A stretch of DNA of 64,000 nucleotides from Bacteroides pyogenes DSM 20611 = JCM 6294 (lineage in GTDB: Bacteria > Bacteroidota > Bacteroidia > Bacteroidales > Bacteroidaceae), in NCBI RefSeq assembly GCF_000428105.1, contig NZ_ATZH01000013.1, positions 1 to 64,000 on the forward strand, read 5' to 3'. The notes beneath the pieces are model-generated. The model was not told the origin of the DNA, did not search any database, and saw only the letters and a program-made list of their open reading frames with translations. Below are positions 44,304 to 54,100 of this stretch, in pieces (within the stretch, counting starts at the first letter, position 1; each line of letters starts with the position of its first letter). The position numbers and the translations under genes are program-made.

Positions 44304-44900
44304 ATGAGCCAGCTTAAGACCGGAATATTCAGCGGGTCGTTCAATCCTGTCCATATCGGGCATTTGGCTTTGGCCAATTACCTTTGCGAATATGGGGGAT
44401 TGGATGAGGTGTGGTTTATGGTAACTCCTCATAATCCGTTGAAAGAACAGACCGAACTGTGGAGCGACGAACTGCGGCTTGAGCTGGTCAGGCTCGCAAC
44501 GGAAGACTATCCCCGTTTCCATGCTTCCGATTTCGAGTTCCATTTACCGCGTCCTTCTTACAGTGTGTACACTCTGGAAAAACTGCGGAAACAGCATCCC
44601 GAACGGGAATTCTGCCTCATCATCGGATCGGACAACTGGAATAGCTTCAGTCATTGGCGTGAGCCTCAACGCATCATTGCAGAAAACCCGATTCTGATCT
44701 ATCCCCGCCCGGGATTCCCCGTCGACGAGAAACAACTTCCCGCAAACGTACGCATGGTAGACTCGCCCGTTTTCGAAATCAGTTCCACTTTCATCCGGAA
44801 AGCTCTTTCGGAAGGGAAAGACATCCGCTACTTCCTTCATCCGAAGGTCTGGGAATTCATTTCCCGTTCTCTGCCCGACTTGAAAGGCAACGAAGCGTAA
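44304..44900 (+). CDS. nadD: Nicotinate-nucleotide adenylyltransferase
   Basis: The 198-aa enzyme adenylates nicotinate mononucleotide in NAD synthesis. [18 protein letters not shown] near residue 7 is the HxGH nucleotidyltransferase motif, and [15 protein letters not shown] near 160 is the second signature. I chose the ATG at 44304, which has an AGAAGAG sequence upstream; a start at 44277 would overlap gmk. The 3' end overlaps the convergent metallophosphoesterase gene by 44 nt. Confidence 0.92.
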   Translation: MSQLKTGIFSGSFNPVHIGHLALANYLCEYGGLDEVWFMVTPHNPLKEQTELWSDELRLELVRLATEDYPRFHASDFEFHLPRPSYSVYTLEKLRKQHPEREFCLIIGSDNWNSFSHWREPQRIIAENPILIYPRPGFPVDEKQLPANVRMVDSPVFEISSTFIRKALSEGKDIRYFLHPKVWEFISRSLPDLKGNEA

Positions 44901-45774
44901 TCATGACAACCTCTGCCGGCGCTCCGATGCGCAGTGCCAACCGGGAGGTGCCGATGCCGTTGGTAATAATCACCGGTATCCGATCGGAGTTATGAGTGAT
45001 TCCGGTTAGAAATCTCTTTCCATAGCGCGAATGCCAAGCCGGGGCGGCGCCTAAAATCCGTACTTGTCCGCCATGGGTGTGTCCCGCCAGAACAAGGTCG
45101 GCATTGGCTACCGACACGTCTTCGGCATAATTGGGCGTATGCACCAGAAGTATCACAAAATCATCGGGAGCGAGGGACAAAGTGGGGGAAACACCGTTAC
45201 GTTCCAAATCAAAAGGGTTGCGAACACCGGCTACCAGTATGCGTTGTCCTTCTCTATAAAGCGTATCTACCCGATGCTCCAACACATGCATTCCGTAGCG
45301 TTTCATCGTACCGATGATCTCATCGTGGCAACGTTCGTAATCGTTATTGCCCATCACTCCATAAATTCCCAGAGGAGCTTCGACCCGAGACAAAGCCGCA
45401 AACAGAGGCTCCACATATTCGCACCCCTCCTGATAATCGCCTCCCATAAGCAATACATCCGGTTTCCGCTCGTTTAAAAGACGGATAAGATCGTTCAACC
45501 CTTTCTCTTTCAGCTTACTTTTATAATGGAGGTCGGAAATAAAAGCAATCCGCAGACCATCGAAAGCAGGAGGAATGTCGCGGTGCATAAAATCGTACTC
45601 GACAATACGCCTCACCGTGGCATAACGGGATGATACTTTTTCCTTAAAAGAGCGTATGGAGTAAACGCCCGCAGATGCCGGAAACGAGGAAACGAGCGCA
45701 CTTCTTTTCGACTGACATGAAGCGAACAGTAATAATAACGATAAAAACAGCGGCAGATAACTCCTTGTCCTCAT
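44857..45774 (-). CDS. Metallophosphoesterase lipoprotein
   Basis: The 305-aa calcineurin-like phosphoesterase has a lipoprotein signal ([20 protein letters not shown]). The two-metal motifs are complete: [11 protein letters not shown] near residue 78, [10 protein letters not shown] near 113, GNNDYE near 143, [10 protein letters not shown] near 211 and LAGHTHGGQ near 232. The substrate is unknown; homologues include phosphodiesterases acting on lipids or nucleotides. It is divergent from menA and its last 44 nt overlap the end of nadD. Confidence 0.87.
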   Translation of the reverse strand: MRTRSYLPLFLSLLLLFASCQSKRSALVSSFPASAGVYSIRSFKEKVSSRYATVRRIVEYDFMHRDIPPAFDGLRIAFISDLHYKSKLKEKGLNDLIRLLNERKPDVLLMGGDYQEGCEYVEPLFAALSRVEAPLGIYGVMGNNDYERCHDEIIGTMKRYGMHVLEHRVDTLYREGQRILVAGVRNPFDLERNGVSPTLSLAPDDFVILLVHTPNYAEDVSVANADLVLAGHTHGGQVRILGAAPAWHSRYGKRFLTGITHNSDRIPVIITNGIGTSRLALRIGAPAEVVMITLRCLSSRAENGK

Positions 45775-45794
45775 ATTCTCTTAGTAATGATGTG

Positions 45795-45822
45795 CAAAGA
45801 TACAGAATTTACGTTATCTTTG
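45795..45822. promoter_or_regulatory. Divergent promoters for the metallophosphoesterase gene and menA
   Basis: CAAAGATA (45795-45802) is TATCTTTG on the minus strand, 20 nt before the phosphoesterase ATG. TATCTTTG (45815-45822) faces menA, 44 nt away. The two boxes are perfect mirror images. Confidence 0.65.
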
Positions 45823-45866
45823 CATAAAGGTGTAAGAAGCAATGTATAACAACTAAATAAAAAACA

Positions 45867-46784
45867 ATGGAAACAGTTAAACCTCATTCGTTGCAAGCAT
45901 GGGTACTGGCTTCACGCCCGACAACCCTTACGGGAGCCATCACTCCGGTTATGGTAGGAACGGCATTGGCCATAATGGACGGATATTTTCAATGGCAACC
46001 GATGCTTATCTGCTTCTTGTTTGCCGGACTGATGCAGATTGCCGCCAATTTTATCAACGATTTATTCGATTATCGGAAAGGTACGGACCGGGAAGACCGC
46101 CTGGGCCCCGAACGCGCTTGCGCACAAGGGTGGATTTCACCCAAAGCGATGCGGAATGGCATCATCGTTACCATCGTATTGGCTTGCCTTGTGGGCAGTA
46201 TGCTGTTGTTTTACGCCGGATGGGAGCTTATCATTGTCGGGCTGCTGTGCATATTATTCGCTTTTCTCTACACGACGGGACCTTACCCTTTATCTTATCA
46301 TGGCTGGGGTGACCTCTTGGTGATTGTGTTTTTTGGATTCGTTTCGGTAGGCGGTACCTATTATGTTCAATCTCTGACATGGACGCCAGATGTCATCGTC
46401 GCCTCGCTCGTATGCGGTTTACTAATTGACACATTGCTTGTGGTAAACAACTATCGCGACCGCGAGGCGGACGCACAAAGCGGGAAGCGCACCCTCATCG
46501 TCCGCTTCGGTGAAGCGTTCGGACAATATCTATACCTCGCGCTGGGATTCATTGCCGCCTTCATCTGTTTGTGGTTCCTATTCGAAGGGCATGTTTATGC
46601 CGGTTTGTTCCCGCAATTTTACGTACCTCTTCATTTCGCCACGTGGAGAAAAATGGTGCATATACACAGCGGTAAAAGGCTTAACCTCATATTGGGCGAA
46701 ACCTCACGCAACATGATGTTGTTGGGAAGTCTTTTAGCGATAGGATTCCTGTTCGACGCTCATTCTCCGTATGTCATTTCATGA
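45867..46784 (+). CDS. menA: 1,4-Dihydroxy-2-naphthoate polyprenyltransferase
   Basis: The 305-aa UbiA-family membrane prenyltransferase attaches the isoprenoid tail to dihydroxynaphthoate in menaquinone synthesis. The first Asp-rich motif is NFINDLFDYRKGTDREDRLG near residue 63 and the second is VNNYRDREADAQSGKRTL near 192. ASRPTTLTGAITPVMVGTAL near residue 16 is the MenA-type start. About eight hydrophobic segments follow. Menaquinone supports the fumarate-based anaerobic respiration typical of this group. Confidence 0.92.
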   Translation: METVKPHSLQAWVLASRPTTLTGAITPVMVGTALAIMDGYFQWQPMLICFLFAGLMQIAANFINDLFDYRKGTDREDRLGPERACAQGWISPKAMRNGIIVTIVLACLVGSMLLFYAGWELIIVGLLCILFAFLYTTGPYPLSYHGWGDLLVIVFFGFVSVGGTYYVQSLTWTPDVIVASLVCGLLIDTLLVVNNYRDREADAQSGKRTLIVRFGEAFGQYLYLALGFIAAFICLWFLFEGHVYAGLFPQFYVPLHFATWRKMVHIHSGKRLNLILGETSRNMMLLGSLLAIGFLFDAHSPYVIS

Positions 46785-46823
46785 CATTTCAGAAAGCAAG
46801 ATTATTATTCCGGGAATCGTCGA

Positions 46824-47960
46824 CTATGAACCGTACATGTTTTTATAATAATCCTGATAATCGCCGCTGGTCACCTGTTCCACCCACGCTTGATTATCAA
46901 GATACCATTCAATGGTTTTCACAATGCCGCTTTCGAATGCAGTCTCGGGACACCATCCCAGTTCCGCCTTGATTTTTGACGGATCGATGGCGTATCGCTG
47001 GTCGTGTCCCAAGCGGTCTTTCACGAAAGAAATCAGGTCGTCGTTTATCCAACTGATATCGAGCTCTCCGTTTTCATCCGTTACTTTCTTTTTCAGCACT
47101 TTTCTATATGCCGGATATTCCGTCATGAGTCGGCGAATGGTCGCAATGGTCAGCCTCACAATCTCCAGATTGGTTTTCTCATTATGACCGCCTACATTAT
47201 ACACCTCGCCATCGGTTCCTTTCGTCACCACCAGATCGATAGCTTTGCAATGGTCCTCCACATACAGCCAGTCGCGTACACTGCTTCCATCACCATACAC
47301 CGGAAGCTGCCTGCCTTCGAGCACATTCTTTATAATCAGCGGAATCAGTTTTTCGGGAAAGTGGTAAGGCCCGTAATTATTCGAACAACGGGTAATGGTA
47401 ACCGGCATTTTATAAGTATCGCGATAAGCCATCACCACCAAATCGGCACTTGTCTTCGAAGCGCTGTAAGGGCTGTGTGGAGAAAGCGGCGTTGTTTCCG
47501 TAAAATATCCTTCCGCACCCAACGAACCATATACCTCGTCAGTAGACACCTGGTGGTATCGCACTCCTTTCCGCCACGTGGGATATCCTTTTTCATCCTT
47601 CCCCATCACCCACGCACGGCGGGCGCAGTCCAACAGATTCTGCGTTCCGAGAATATTGGTCACCAGAAAAAGCTGGGGATTATCGATGCTACGGTCTACA
47701 TGGCTTTCGGCAGCAAAATTCACCACATAGTCGAAACGGTATTCGGCGAACAAAGCATCCACCAGTTGTCGGTCGCATATATCGCCTTTCACAAAAAAGC
47801 AGCGTTCGTTGTCGATATCATTGGCGATGGTTCCTAAATTGCCCGCATAAGTCAAGGCGTCGAGAATCACCACTTTGATGTCATCATGTTTCAATAAAAT
47901 GTATTTAATGTAGTTGCCGCCGATAAACCCCGCCGCCCCGGTCACAAGATAAGTCTTCAT
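46824..47960 (-). CDS. rfbB: dTDP-glucose 4,6-dehydratase
   Basis: The 378-aa extended short-chain dehydrogenase converts dTDP-glucose to dTDP-4-keto-6-deoxyglucose. The NAD motif GAAGFIGGNYI is at residues 8-18, VNFAAESHVDRS near 82 is typical, STDEVYGSLG near 137 carries the catalytic DE pair, and YSASKTSAD near 166 supplies Tyr and Lys. It is slightly longer than the usual 350 aa, with an insert around WRKGVRYHQV. It follows rfbA by 8 nt. rfbC and rfbD are not in the window, so dTDP-rhamnose synthesis would need genes elsewhere. Confidence 0.94.
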   Translation of the reverse strand: MKTYLVTGAAGFIGGNYIKYILLKHDDIKVVILDALTYAGNLGTIANDIDNERCFFVKGDICDRQLVDALFAEYRFDYVVNFAAESHVDRSIDNPQLFLVTNILGTQNLLDCARRAWVMGKDEKGYPTWRKGVRYHQVSTDEVYGSLGAEGYFTETTPLSPHSPYSASKTSADLVVMAYRDTYKMPVTITRCSNNYGPYHFPEKLIPLIIKNVLEGRQLPVYGDGSSVRDWLYVEDHCKAIDLVVTKGTDGEVYNVGGHNEKTNLEIVRLTIATIRRLMTEYPAYRKVLKKKVTDENGELDISWINDDLISFVKDRLGHDQRYAIDPSKIKAELGWCPETAFESGIVKTIEWYLDNQAWVEQVTSGDYQDYYKNMYGS

Positions 47961-47968
47961 ATATTTTA

Positions 47969-48832
47969 CTATTTCGCCAATTCGATCAGATATTTGCCAT
48001 ATTCGGTTTTCTCAAGCTTGCGCCCGAGACAAAGCAATTGTTCCGACGAGATCCAGCCCTGACGCCAGGCAATCTCTTCGATACAACTGACGTAAAATCC
48101 CTGCCGGTTCTGGATAGTCGCCACAAAATTCGAAGCCTCGAGCAGGCTGTCGCAATTTCCCGTATCGAGCCATGCAAATCCCCGCCCGAAAAGTTCGACA
48201 TTGAGCGTACCCTCTTCGAGGTAGAGTCGGTTCAAATCGGTAATTTCGTATTCTCCCCGAGCCGACGGGCGGAGCGAAGCGGCTTTCTCTGCCACCGTAG
48301 AGTCATAAAAGTAAAGCCCGGGAATGGCATAATTACTTTTCGGCACCGCGGGCTTCTCCTCCAAAGAAACCACCTTTCCCTTTTCATCGAACTCCACCAC
48401 TCCGTAAGCGCTCGGGTCTTTCACATAATACCCGAAGATGCAAGCTCCCTTTTCGATAGCTGCGGCCCGGCGCAACATAGGCGAAAATCCTTGACCATAG
48501 AACAAATTATCGCCCAGAATCAAACATCCCGGTCCTCCTTTCAGAAAGTCGGCTCCCAACACGAAAGCCTGTGCCAAGCCGTTGGGTTGTTCTTGCACCA
48601 AATAAGAGAAAGACATGCCAAGTTCTTCTCCCGTCCCCAGCAATTCGCGGAACATCGGCAAGTCGCGTGGCGTAGAGATGACCAGAACATCACGAATTCC
48701 CGCCAGCATCAGCGTGGAAAGCGGATAGTAAATCATCGGTTTGTCGTACACCGGCATTATTTGCTTGGATATCGCTTTCGAAAGCGGATAAAGACGGGTG
48801 GCACTGCCCCCGGCCAGAATAATTCCCTTCAT
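47969..48832 (-). CDS. rfbA: Glucose-1-phosphate thymidylyltransferase
   Basis: The 287-aa nucleotidyltransferase makes dTDP-glucose. The signature MKGIILAGGSATRLYPLSKAISKQ begins at residue 1 when started at 48832, and YDKPMIYYPLSTLMLAGI, LVQEQPNGLAQAF and ILGDNLFYG follow. An upstream in-frame Met at 48856 would add eight residues; I prefer 48832 because it matches where the family begins. It is co-directional with rfbB. The products supply activated deoxysugars for surface polysaccharide. Confidence 0.93.
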   Translation of the reverse strand: MKGIILAGGSATRLYPLSKAISKQIMPVYDKPMIYYPLSTLMLAGIRDVLVISTPRDLPMFRELLGTGEELGMSFSYLVQEQPNGLAQAFVLGADFLKGGPGCLILGDNLFYGQGFSPMLRRAAAIEKGACIFGYYVKDPSAYGVVEFDEKGKVVSLEEKPAVPKSNYAIPGLYFYDSTVAEKAASLRPSARGEYEITDLNRLYLEEGTLNVELFGRGFAWLDTGNCDSLLEASNFVATIQNRQGFYVSCIEEIAWRQGWISSEQLLCLGRKLEKTEYGKYLIELAK

Positions 48833-49251
48833 CTTCTCGGACTGTTGGTTGACCATGCAAATTTCGGAAAGAAATCTGACGTGACAAAATATAAGGAAAG
48901 CTCTTTTTAGGGATTATTAAACTTATCGGTAGAATCTTTTCCCCGAACATTACATAAATGCATCAAATATGTAAAATAAGACAAAAGACTAACATTCTCA
49001 AGAATCCGCCGATTATATTATTGCTACCCGATAAAACGTCTACTTTCGTTTATCGTTTTAAGTAGCATAACAAGAAACTAAGAAACGAAAACAGATTGTT
49101 AAAAATAAGAGAGAATGGATAAGCCGGCTGTGCCTTGGTTCTACTACAGAAAGGTTATATTTTTGCAAAAAAGTTTATCAAGAACTTTTTTTTTGCTATT
49201 TTTGCTTACTCTTATCGGCTTACGGTTAATATATCTTTATAATATATTGAA
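48833..49251. other. Intergenic region between rfbA and the ECF sigma gene
   Basis: About 420 nt of AT-rich sequence separates the divergent genes. No gene is supported. The right part holds two plus-strand TAnnTTTG boxes in front of the sigma gene. Confidence 0.6.
49158..49204 (+). promoter_or_regulatory. Two candidate -7 boxes for the ECF sigma gene
   Basis: TATTTTTG occurs at 49158-49165 and again at 49197-49204, 86 and 47 nt before the sigma ATG. Poly-T stretches surround both, so one may be fortuitous. Confidence 0.5.
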
Positions 49252-49830
49252 ATGGATAAAGCATACTTTGAACGCATATACGTTGATTACTATAAAGTTC
49301 TACGCTTCTTTGCCATGCGTATTGTTAAAGATATGTCGTATGCCGAGGATATTGTTCAGGAAGTTTTTACCGACTGCTGGGAGAATCGGGAGCGGATAGA
49401 TACGTCTGTATCTATAAAACCCTATCTATATACACTGACTTATCGGCGTTCGCTCGACCTTCTTAAATCATCTCAACATGCTAAAAAAAACATGTCTGAA
49501 GATCTCTCTTATCTGGACAATCTGCTTTTCACCTCTTTTACCGTTGACGAACAGCTGTCTACGAATGAAATAAAGGATGAAATTACACGTTGTGTAAATG
49601 CATTGCCCGACAAATGTAAAAAAGTCTTTATAATGAGCCGTTATCACGACCTCAAAAACCGCGAAATTGCAGAAAAACTGAATATTACGGTAAAGGCTGT
49701 AGAGAAGCATATTTCAAAGGCGCTCAAAGATATTCGGACTCATCTCTTGCAAGCCGGATATATGTCGATAGGAACTCTAATCCTTTCACTTTTTTCTATT
49801 TTACCCCCCCCCCCGTTTAGCATTATTTAA
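49252..49830 (+). CDS. ECF-type RNA polymerase sigma factor
   Basis: The 192-aa protein has sigma region 2 (YYKVLRFFAMRIVKDMSYAEDIVQEVF, about residues 10-40) and region 4 helix-turn-helix (LKNREIAEKLNITVKAVEKHISKALKDIR, about 138-170). It belongs to the FecI-like Bacteroides group that is paired with FecR anti-sigma proteins. A hydrophobic tail ends in LPPPPFSII, encoded over a C11 tract at 49804-49814. It should drive the SusC-SusD-M60 genes downstream when the STN domain of SusC signals through the anti-sigma factor. Confidence 0.92.
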   Translation: MDKAYFERIYVDYYKVLRFFAMRIVKDMSYAEDIVQEVFTDCWENRERIDTSVSIKPYLYTLTYRRSLDLLKSSQHAKKNMSEDLSYLDNLLFTSFTVDEQLSTNEIKDEITRCVNALPDKCKKVFIMSRYHDLKNREIAEKLNITVKAVEKHISKALKDIRTHLLQAGYMSIGTLILSLFSILPPPPFSII

Positions 49831-50030
49831 CAGGTATTGCTTTAAGAAATACTCACCATCCATACCGTTCATGTTGTAGCTTTTCCTCCTATATTTCAAT
49901 GAATCATCAGGCTATAGCGCAATAAGCGACATCTATAGTTCCCGGAAGTACTTCGAAAATAATTTGTGTTTCGTGGTAGGGTATCTTCTTTGTAAATCGT
50001 GATAGAGAGAGTCAGTAAAAAACAGATGTT

Positions 50031-51002
50031 ATGCAGAAGAGTATGATAGATTACGATATACTCATTATTCGTTACCTCGAAAGCAATATAGAGCCGGAAG
50101 AAAGAAACATGCTTATGCACTGGGTAAAGGCATCGAAAGAGAATGAAGAGTATTTTGTACAAATGGCGAAAGTGTGGGAGAAATCGACCATCGAACTTCA
50201 GGATAAAAAAGCTGTCCTGAAGAAAGCCGATGTATTCTTTGAGCGGATGAAATCAAAAAAACGCCGTAGATTATATCAGTGGATAGCTAGTTCGGCAGCA
50301 GCAGTGCTCCTCTTGCTTTGGGGATTGCAGATCTGGGAGATTAAGTTTCCATTCAACAGTCAAATGATATCCATAGCAACTTACGATACAAAAAAAGAAG
50401 TGATTTTGCCTGACAGCTCCATAGTATGGCTCAATGCCGGAAGTTTGCTGAAGTATCCGAAGAAGTTCAACAATAAGCGTAGCGTGACTTTGGAGGGCGA
50501 GGCTTTTTTTGATGTAAAAAAAGACAAGAAGAGACCTTTTTCGGTGAGCACATCTACAATGACTATACGAGTGTTCGGAACAACTTTCCTTGTCACTGAC
50601 AGGAAAGAATTACCGCATACGGAAACCGTTCTTGAAACGGGAAAAATCGACGTAACCATGAAAGAGACAGGCGAAAAACTGGAAATGAAACCCAACCAAC
50701 AGCTTATCTACAATAAAAAAGAACAATCCACAGAAGTTAAAATAGTAAATGCAGCCAATTACACCAACTGGAGAAAAGAACATCTTCTTTTTGAAAATAC
50801 TCCCCTTAAGGCAGTGTTTATTCAATTGAGCAAATGGTATAATATAGACATATCGTACAAAACTTGCAGCCAACAGTTGCTGAACACCCCGGTCTCTTTT
50901 AAGCTTGACAATGAAACCGTGGACGACATTTTGAATATCTTACAAAGTATCACGTCTCTAACTTGGAAAAGAAGTGAAACCAACACAATAATCATCGAGT
51001 AA
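50031..51002 (+). CDS. FecR-family anti-sigma factor
   Basis: The 323-aa inner-membrane regulator has a cytoplasmic N-terminal helix bundle (about 1-80), one membrane helix near residues 84-102 (WIASSAAAVLLLLWGLQIW), a FecR beta domain (about 115-220; EVILPDSSIVWLNAGSLLKYP) and a C-terminal DUF4974 domain (ENTPLKAVFIQLSKWYNIDI). It holds the preceding sigma factor and receives the signal from the receptor's STN domain. The 200-nt gap from the sigma gene lacks an obvious terminator. Confidence 0.92.
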   Translation: MQKSMIDYDILIIRYLESNIEPEERNMLMHWVKASKENEEYFVQMAKVWEKSTIELQDKKAVLKKADVFFERMKSKKRRRLYQWIASSAAAVLLLLWGLQIWEIKFPFNSQMISIATYDTKKEVILPDSSIVWLNAGSLLKYPKKFNNKRSVTLEGEAFFDVKKDKKRPFSVSTSTMTIRVFGTTFLVTDRKELPHTETVLETGKIDVTMKETGEKLEMKPNQQLIYNKKEQSTEVKIVNAANYTNWRKEHLLFENTPLKAVFIQLSKWYNIDISYKTCSQQLLNTPVSFKLDNETVDDILNILQSITSLTWKRSETNTIIIE

Positions 51003-51062
51003 CAAACTTTTTTAATACTGGAATGCCTATGAGAACATAACAAAGACAAACACAAAAAAAGA

Positions 51063-51100
51063 AGCGGATTATTTGCCGATCCGCTCCTCATTCTAACTAT
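51063..51100 (+). terminator. Hairpin between anti-sigma gene and susC
   Basis: AGCGGAT (51063-51069) pairs with ATCCGCT (51079-51085), and a pyrimidine-rich stretch follows. It may uncouple the regulatory genes from the high-level receptor operon. Confidence 0.5.
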
Positions 51101-51176
51101 TTCTTCCTTGTCTGTCTAAAGAGAAAGGAGAACAAGACGAAGGAAGCTAATTACTCAACAAAAATAACTAAATAGT

Positions 51177-54100
51177 ATGAATAACACAGGAAAACGAAAT
51201 GTTTTTTCATTTTGTTGTAAAAAAACAGTGTTTTGCACAAAATTGTGCATGATTATTATAGGTTTGTTTGCATCTGCCTTCAGCATCGAAGCTATGGCTC
51301 AAAACAACCTGATAACCTTAAAACTAAATAACGTAACTGTCATTGAAGCTGTAAGGGCAGTTGAAAAACAATCGGCTTACAAATTCATGTATAACAATGC
51401 CGATGTAGACGTTTCACGCAAAGTCAGCGTAAATGTCGAAAAAGCGACGGTAGAGGCTGTAGCCAAAACTATTTTCGCAGGATACAATGTAAGCATAAAA
51501 GGAAAAAACGTAGTCATCACTTCGATCAAGAAGACCGGTGGAGCAAATGCCGTTCAGCAATCGGCGCGACGCAACACGGTGATCGGTGCGATAGTCGATG
51601 CCGTAACGGGCGATCCACTTATCGGAGCTTCGGTCCTTGTAAAGAACGCTACTCCTCCGTATGGTGCGACAGCCGATGTAGATGGAAAGTTTGAACTTTC
51701 AGTATCACCCGATGATGTTCTCATTGTTAGTTTCATCGGATATGTGAGCAAAGAAGTCAAAGTAGGCAATCAGAAGATACTTAGTATCTCTCTCTCGGAA
51801 GATGCGGCTACGCTGGGCGAGGTAGTAGTAACGGCTTTCAACATGGGGCAAAAGAAAGCCACCATGACAGGCTCGATACAGACATTGCGTCCGAGCGATC
51901 TGAAAGTGCCCGCAACGAATCTTTCGACTGCTTTTGCCGGACGCCTTTCGGGAGTTATCGCATACCAGCGTAGCGGCGAACCGGGAGGAAACGGCGCCGA
52001 TTTTTTTGTGCGGGGTGTTTCCACCATGAGCGGCGCAACCAATCCGCTTATCATTCTTGACGGTGTGGAAGTTTCTAAAGCAGATCTCGACGCTTTAGAT
52101 CCCGAAGTAATCGAAGGTTTTTCCGTACTGAAAGATGCTACAGCCTCGGCTATGTATGGTACACGGGGCGCCAATGGTGTGCTCATTATCAAAACGAAAA
52201 GCGGAGCGGATCTCGACAAACCGGTTATAAGCGTACGTGCGGAAGCGTATGTGAACAAGCCGATAAACGTTCCCCAAGTCGTCAATCCTATAACGTTCAT
52301 GCGCATGTTCAACGAAGCGGTCACCAACCAAGGCACCGATGCGCTCCTCTATTCCGAAGACAAAATTAACGGAACTCTGAAAGGTCTCGACCCTTATCTA
52401 TATCCGAATGTAAACTGGTATGACGAGCTATTCAACTCCTCGACATTCAACCAGAAAGCCAACTTCAACATTCGCGGCGGTACCAGTAAAATCACGTATT
52501 TCATGAATGTCAATGTCGTGCATGAAACGGGTATGCTGAAAGGAAGAAGTAAGGATTTCTTTTCATTCGATAACAACATCAACTACATGAAGTATGCGTT
52601 CCAAAATAATATCGACTTCAACCTATCCAAGACTGCCAAGGTGGGACTCAACCTCAATGTGCAACTCAACAGCTTGCACGGTCCTATTACAGCCAGTGAC
52701 GGCGGTGGAGGAGTGGGCAACATTTTCAACGCTATCATGCAGAATAATGCGGTCGATTTCCCAATCATGTATCCGCAAGGCGATGACCCATGGTATCATT
52801 GGGGAGGTACACGAATAGGATCAACCCCGATAGAAAACCCTATGGCTGTGGCCACCTCGGGCTACAAAGATATGTTTGAAAGCACTGTTGTAGCCATTCT
52901 CAACTACAATCAGAAGCTTGACTTCATCACCAAAGGTCTTGGCTTCAAAGCACTCTTCTCTTTCAAGAACTGGAATCGGACAACGAATTTCCGCTTTCAG
53001 GGCGCCAACAGATATATTCTTGAAGGAGTGACTACCGATGAGGAAGGCAACACCGTATATATTCAAACACCTGAAAGCGGAACACCTTCGAAACCGAATC
53101 TGAATGCCGGTTCAGGTGTATCCGGAGACCGCAGCTACTATTTCCAAAGCTACATCGATTACAACCGGTCGTTCGGAAATCATAACGTTTCGGGTATGTT
53201 ACTCTATAACATGAGTGAATATAACAACAACGTAATAGGCAACAACAATCTGATTGGTTCACTTCCTAAACGTAAACTTGGTTTTGCAGGACGTATCACC
53301 TATGATTACGCCAACAAGTATTTGTTTGAAGTTAATGCCGGATACAACGGTTCGGAAAACTTCGCAAAGGGACATCGCTTCGGATTCTTTCCGTCCGTGT
53401 CTGCCGGATGGAACGTTAGTGAAGAGAAGTTTTGGAATCCCCTTAAATCCATTGTGTCAAACTTCAAAATACGTGCCTCTTACGGACTTGTCGGAAATGA
53501 CCAAATTGGTGGAGAACGCTTTATCTACATGGGTATTGTTTCACTGAGGAATACGCCGGGGTACATCACCGGATATGATGGCGACAGAAGTTCTGAATAC
53601 AAAGGTCCTACCTATTCCCGCCTGCAAAACAATAATATCACTTGGGAGATAGGACGGAAATACAATCTCGGAGTAGACTTACAGCTCTTCAACTCATTGA
53701 ATTTGACTATCGATGCTTTCAAGGAAATACGTAGTGATATATTCCAGCAAAAACAATCCATTCCGAACTCATTCGGTACAGCCGACACGAAAATCTTCGG
53801 GAACTATGCCAAAGTGAAGAATTGGGGATTCGACGCTTCTATGGATTATGGAAAACAAATCACCAAGGATTTCTCTTTACAGTTCAGAGGGTCTTTCACC
53901 TTTGCACGCAACCAAGTACTCGAATACGACGAAGCTCCCGGTCTGCGCCCCGCTCTTCGCCAAGTGGGTCGCCGTCTGAATACCTACATGGGCTATGTTG
54001 CCGACGGACTCTATATCGATGAGGCGGATATCGCCAACAATCCCACTTCTACACTGGGCAACATTACCATCGCTCCGGGCGATATAAAATATGTAGACCA

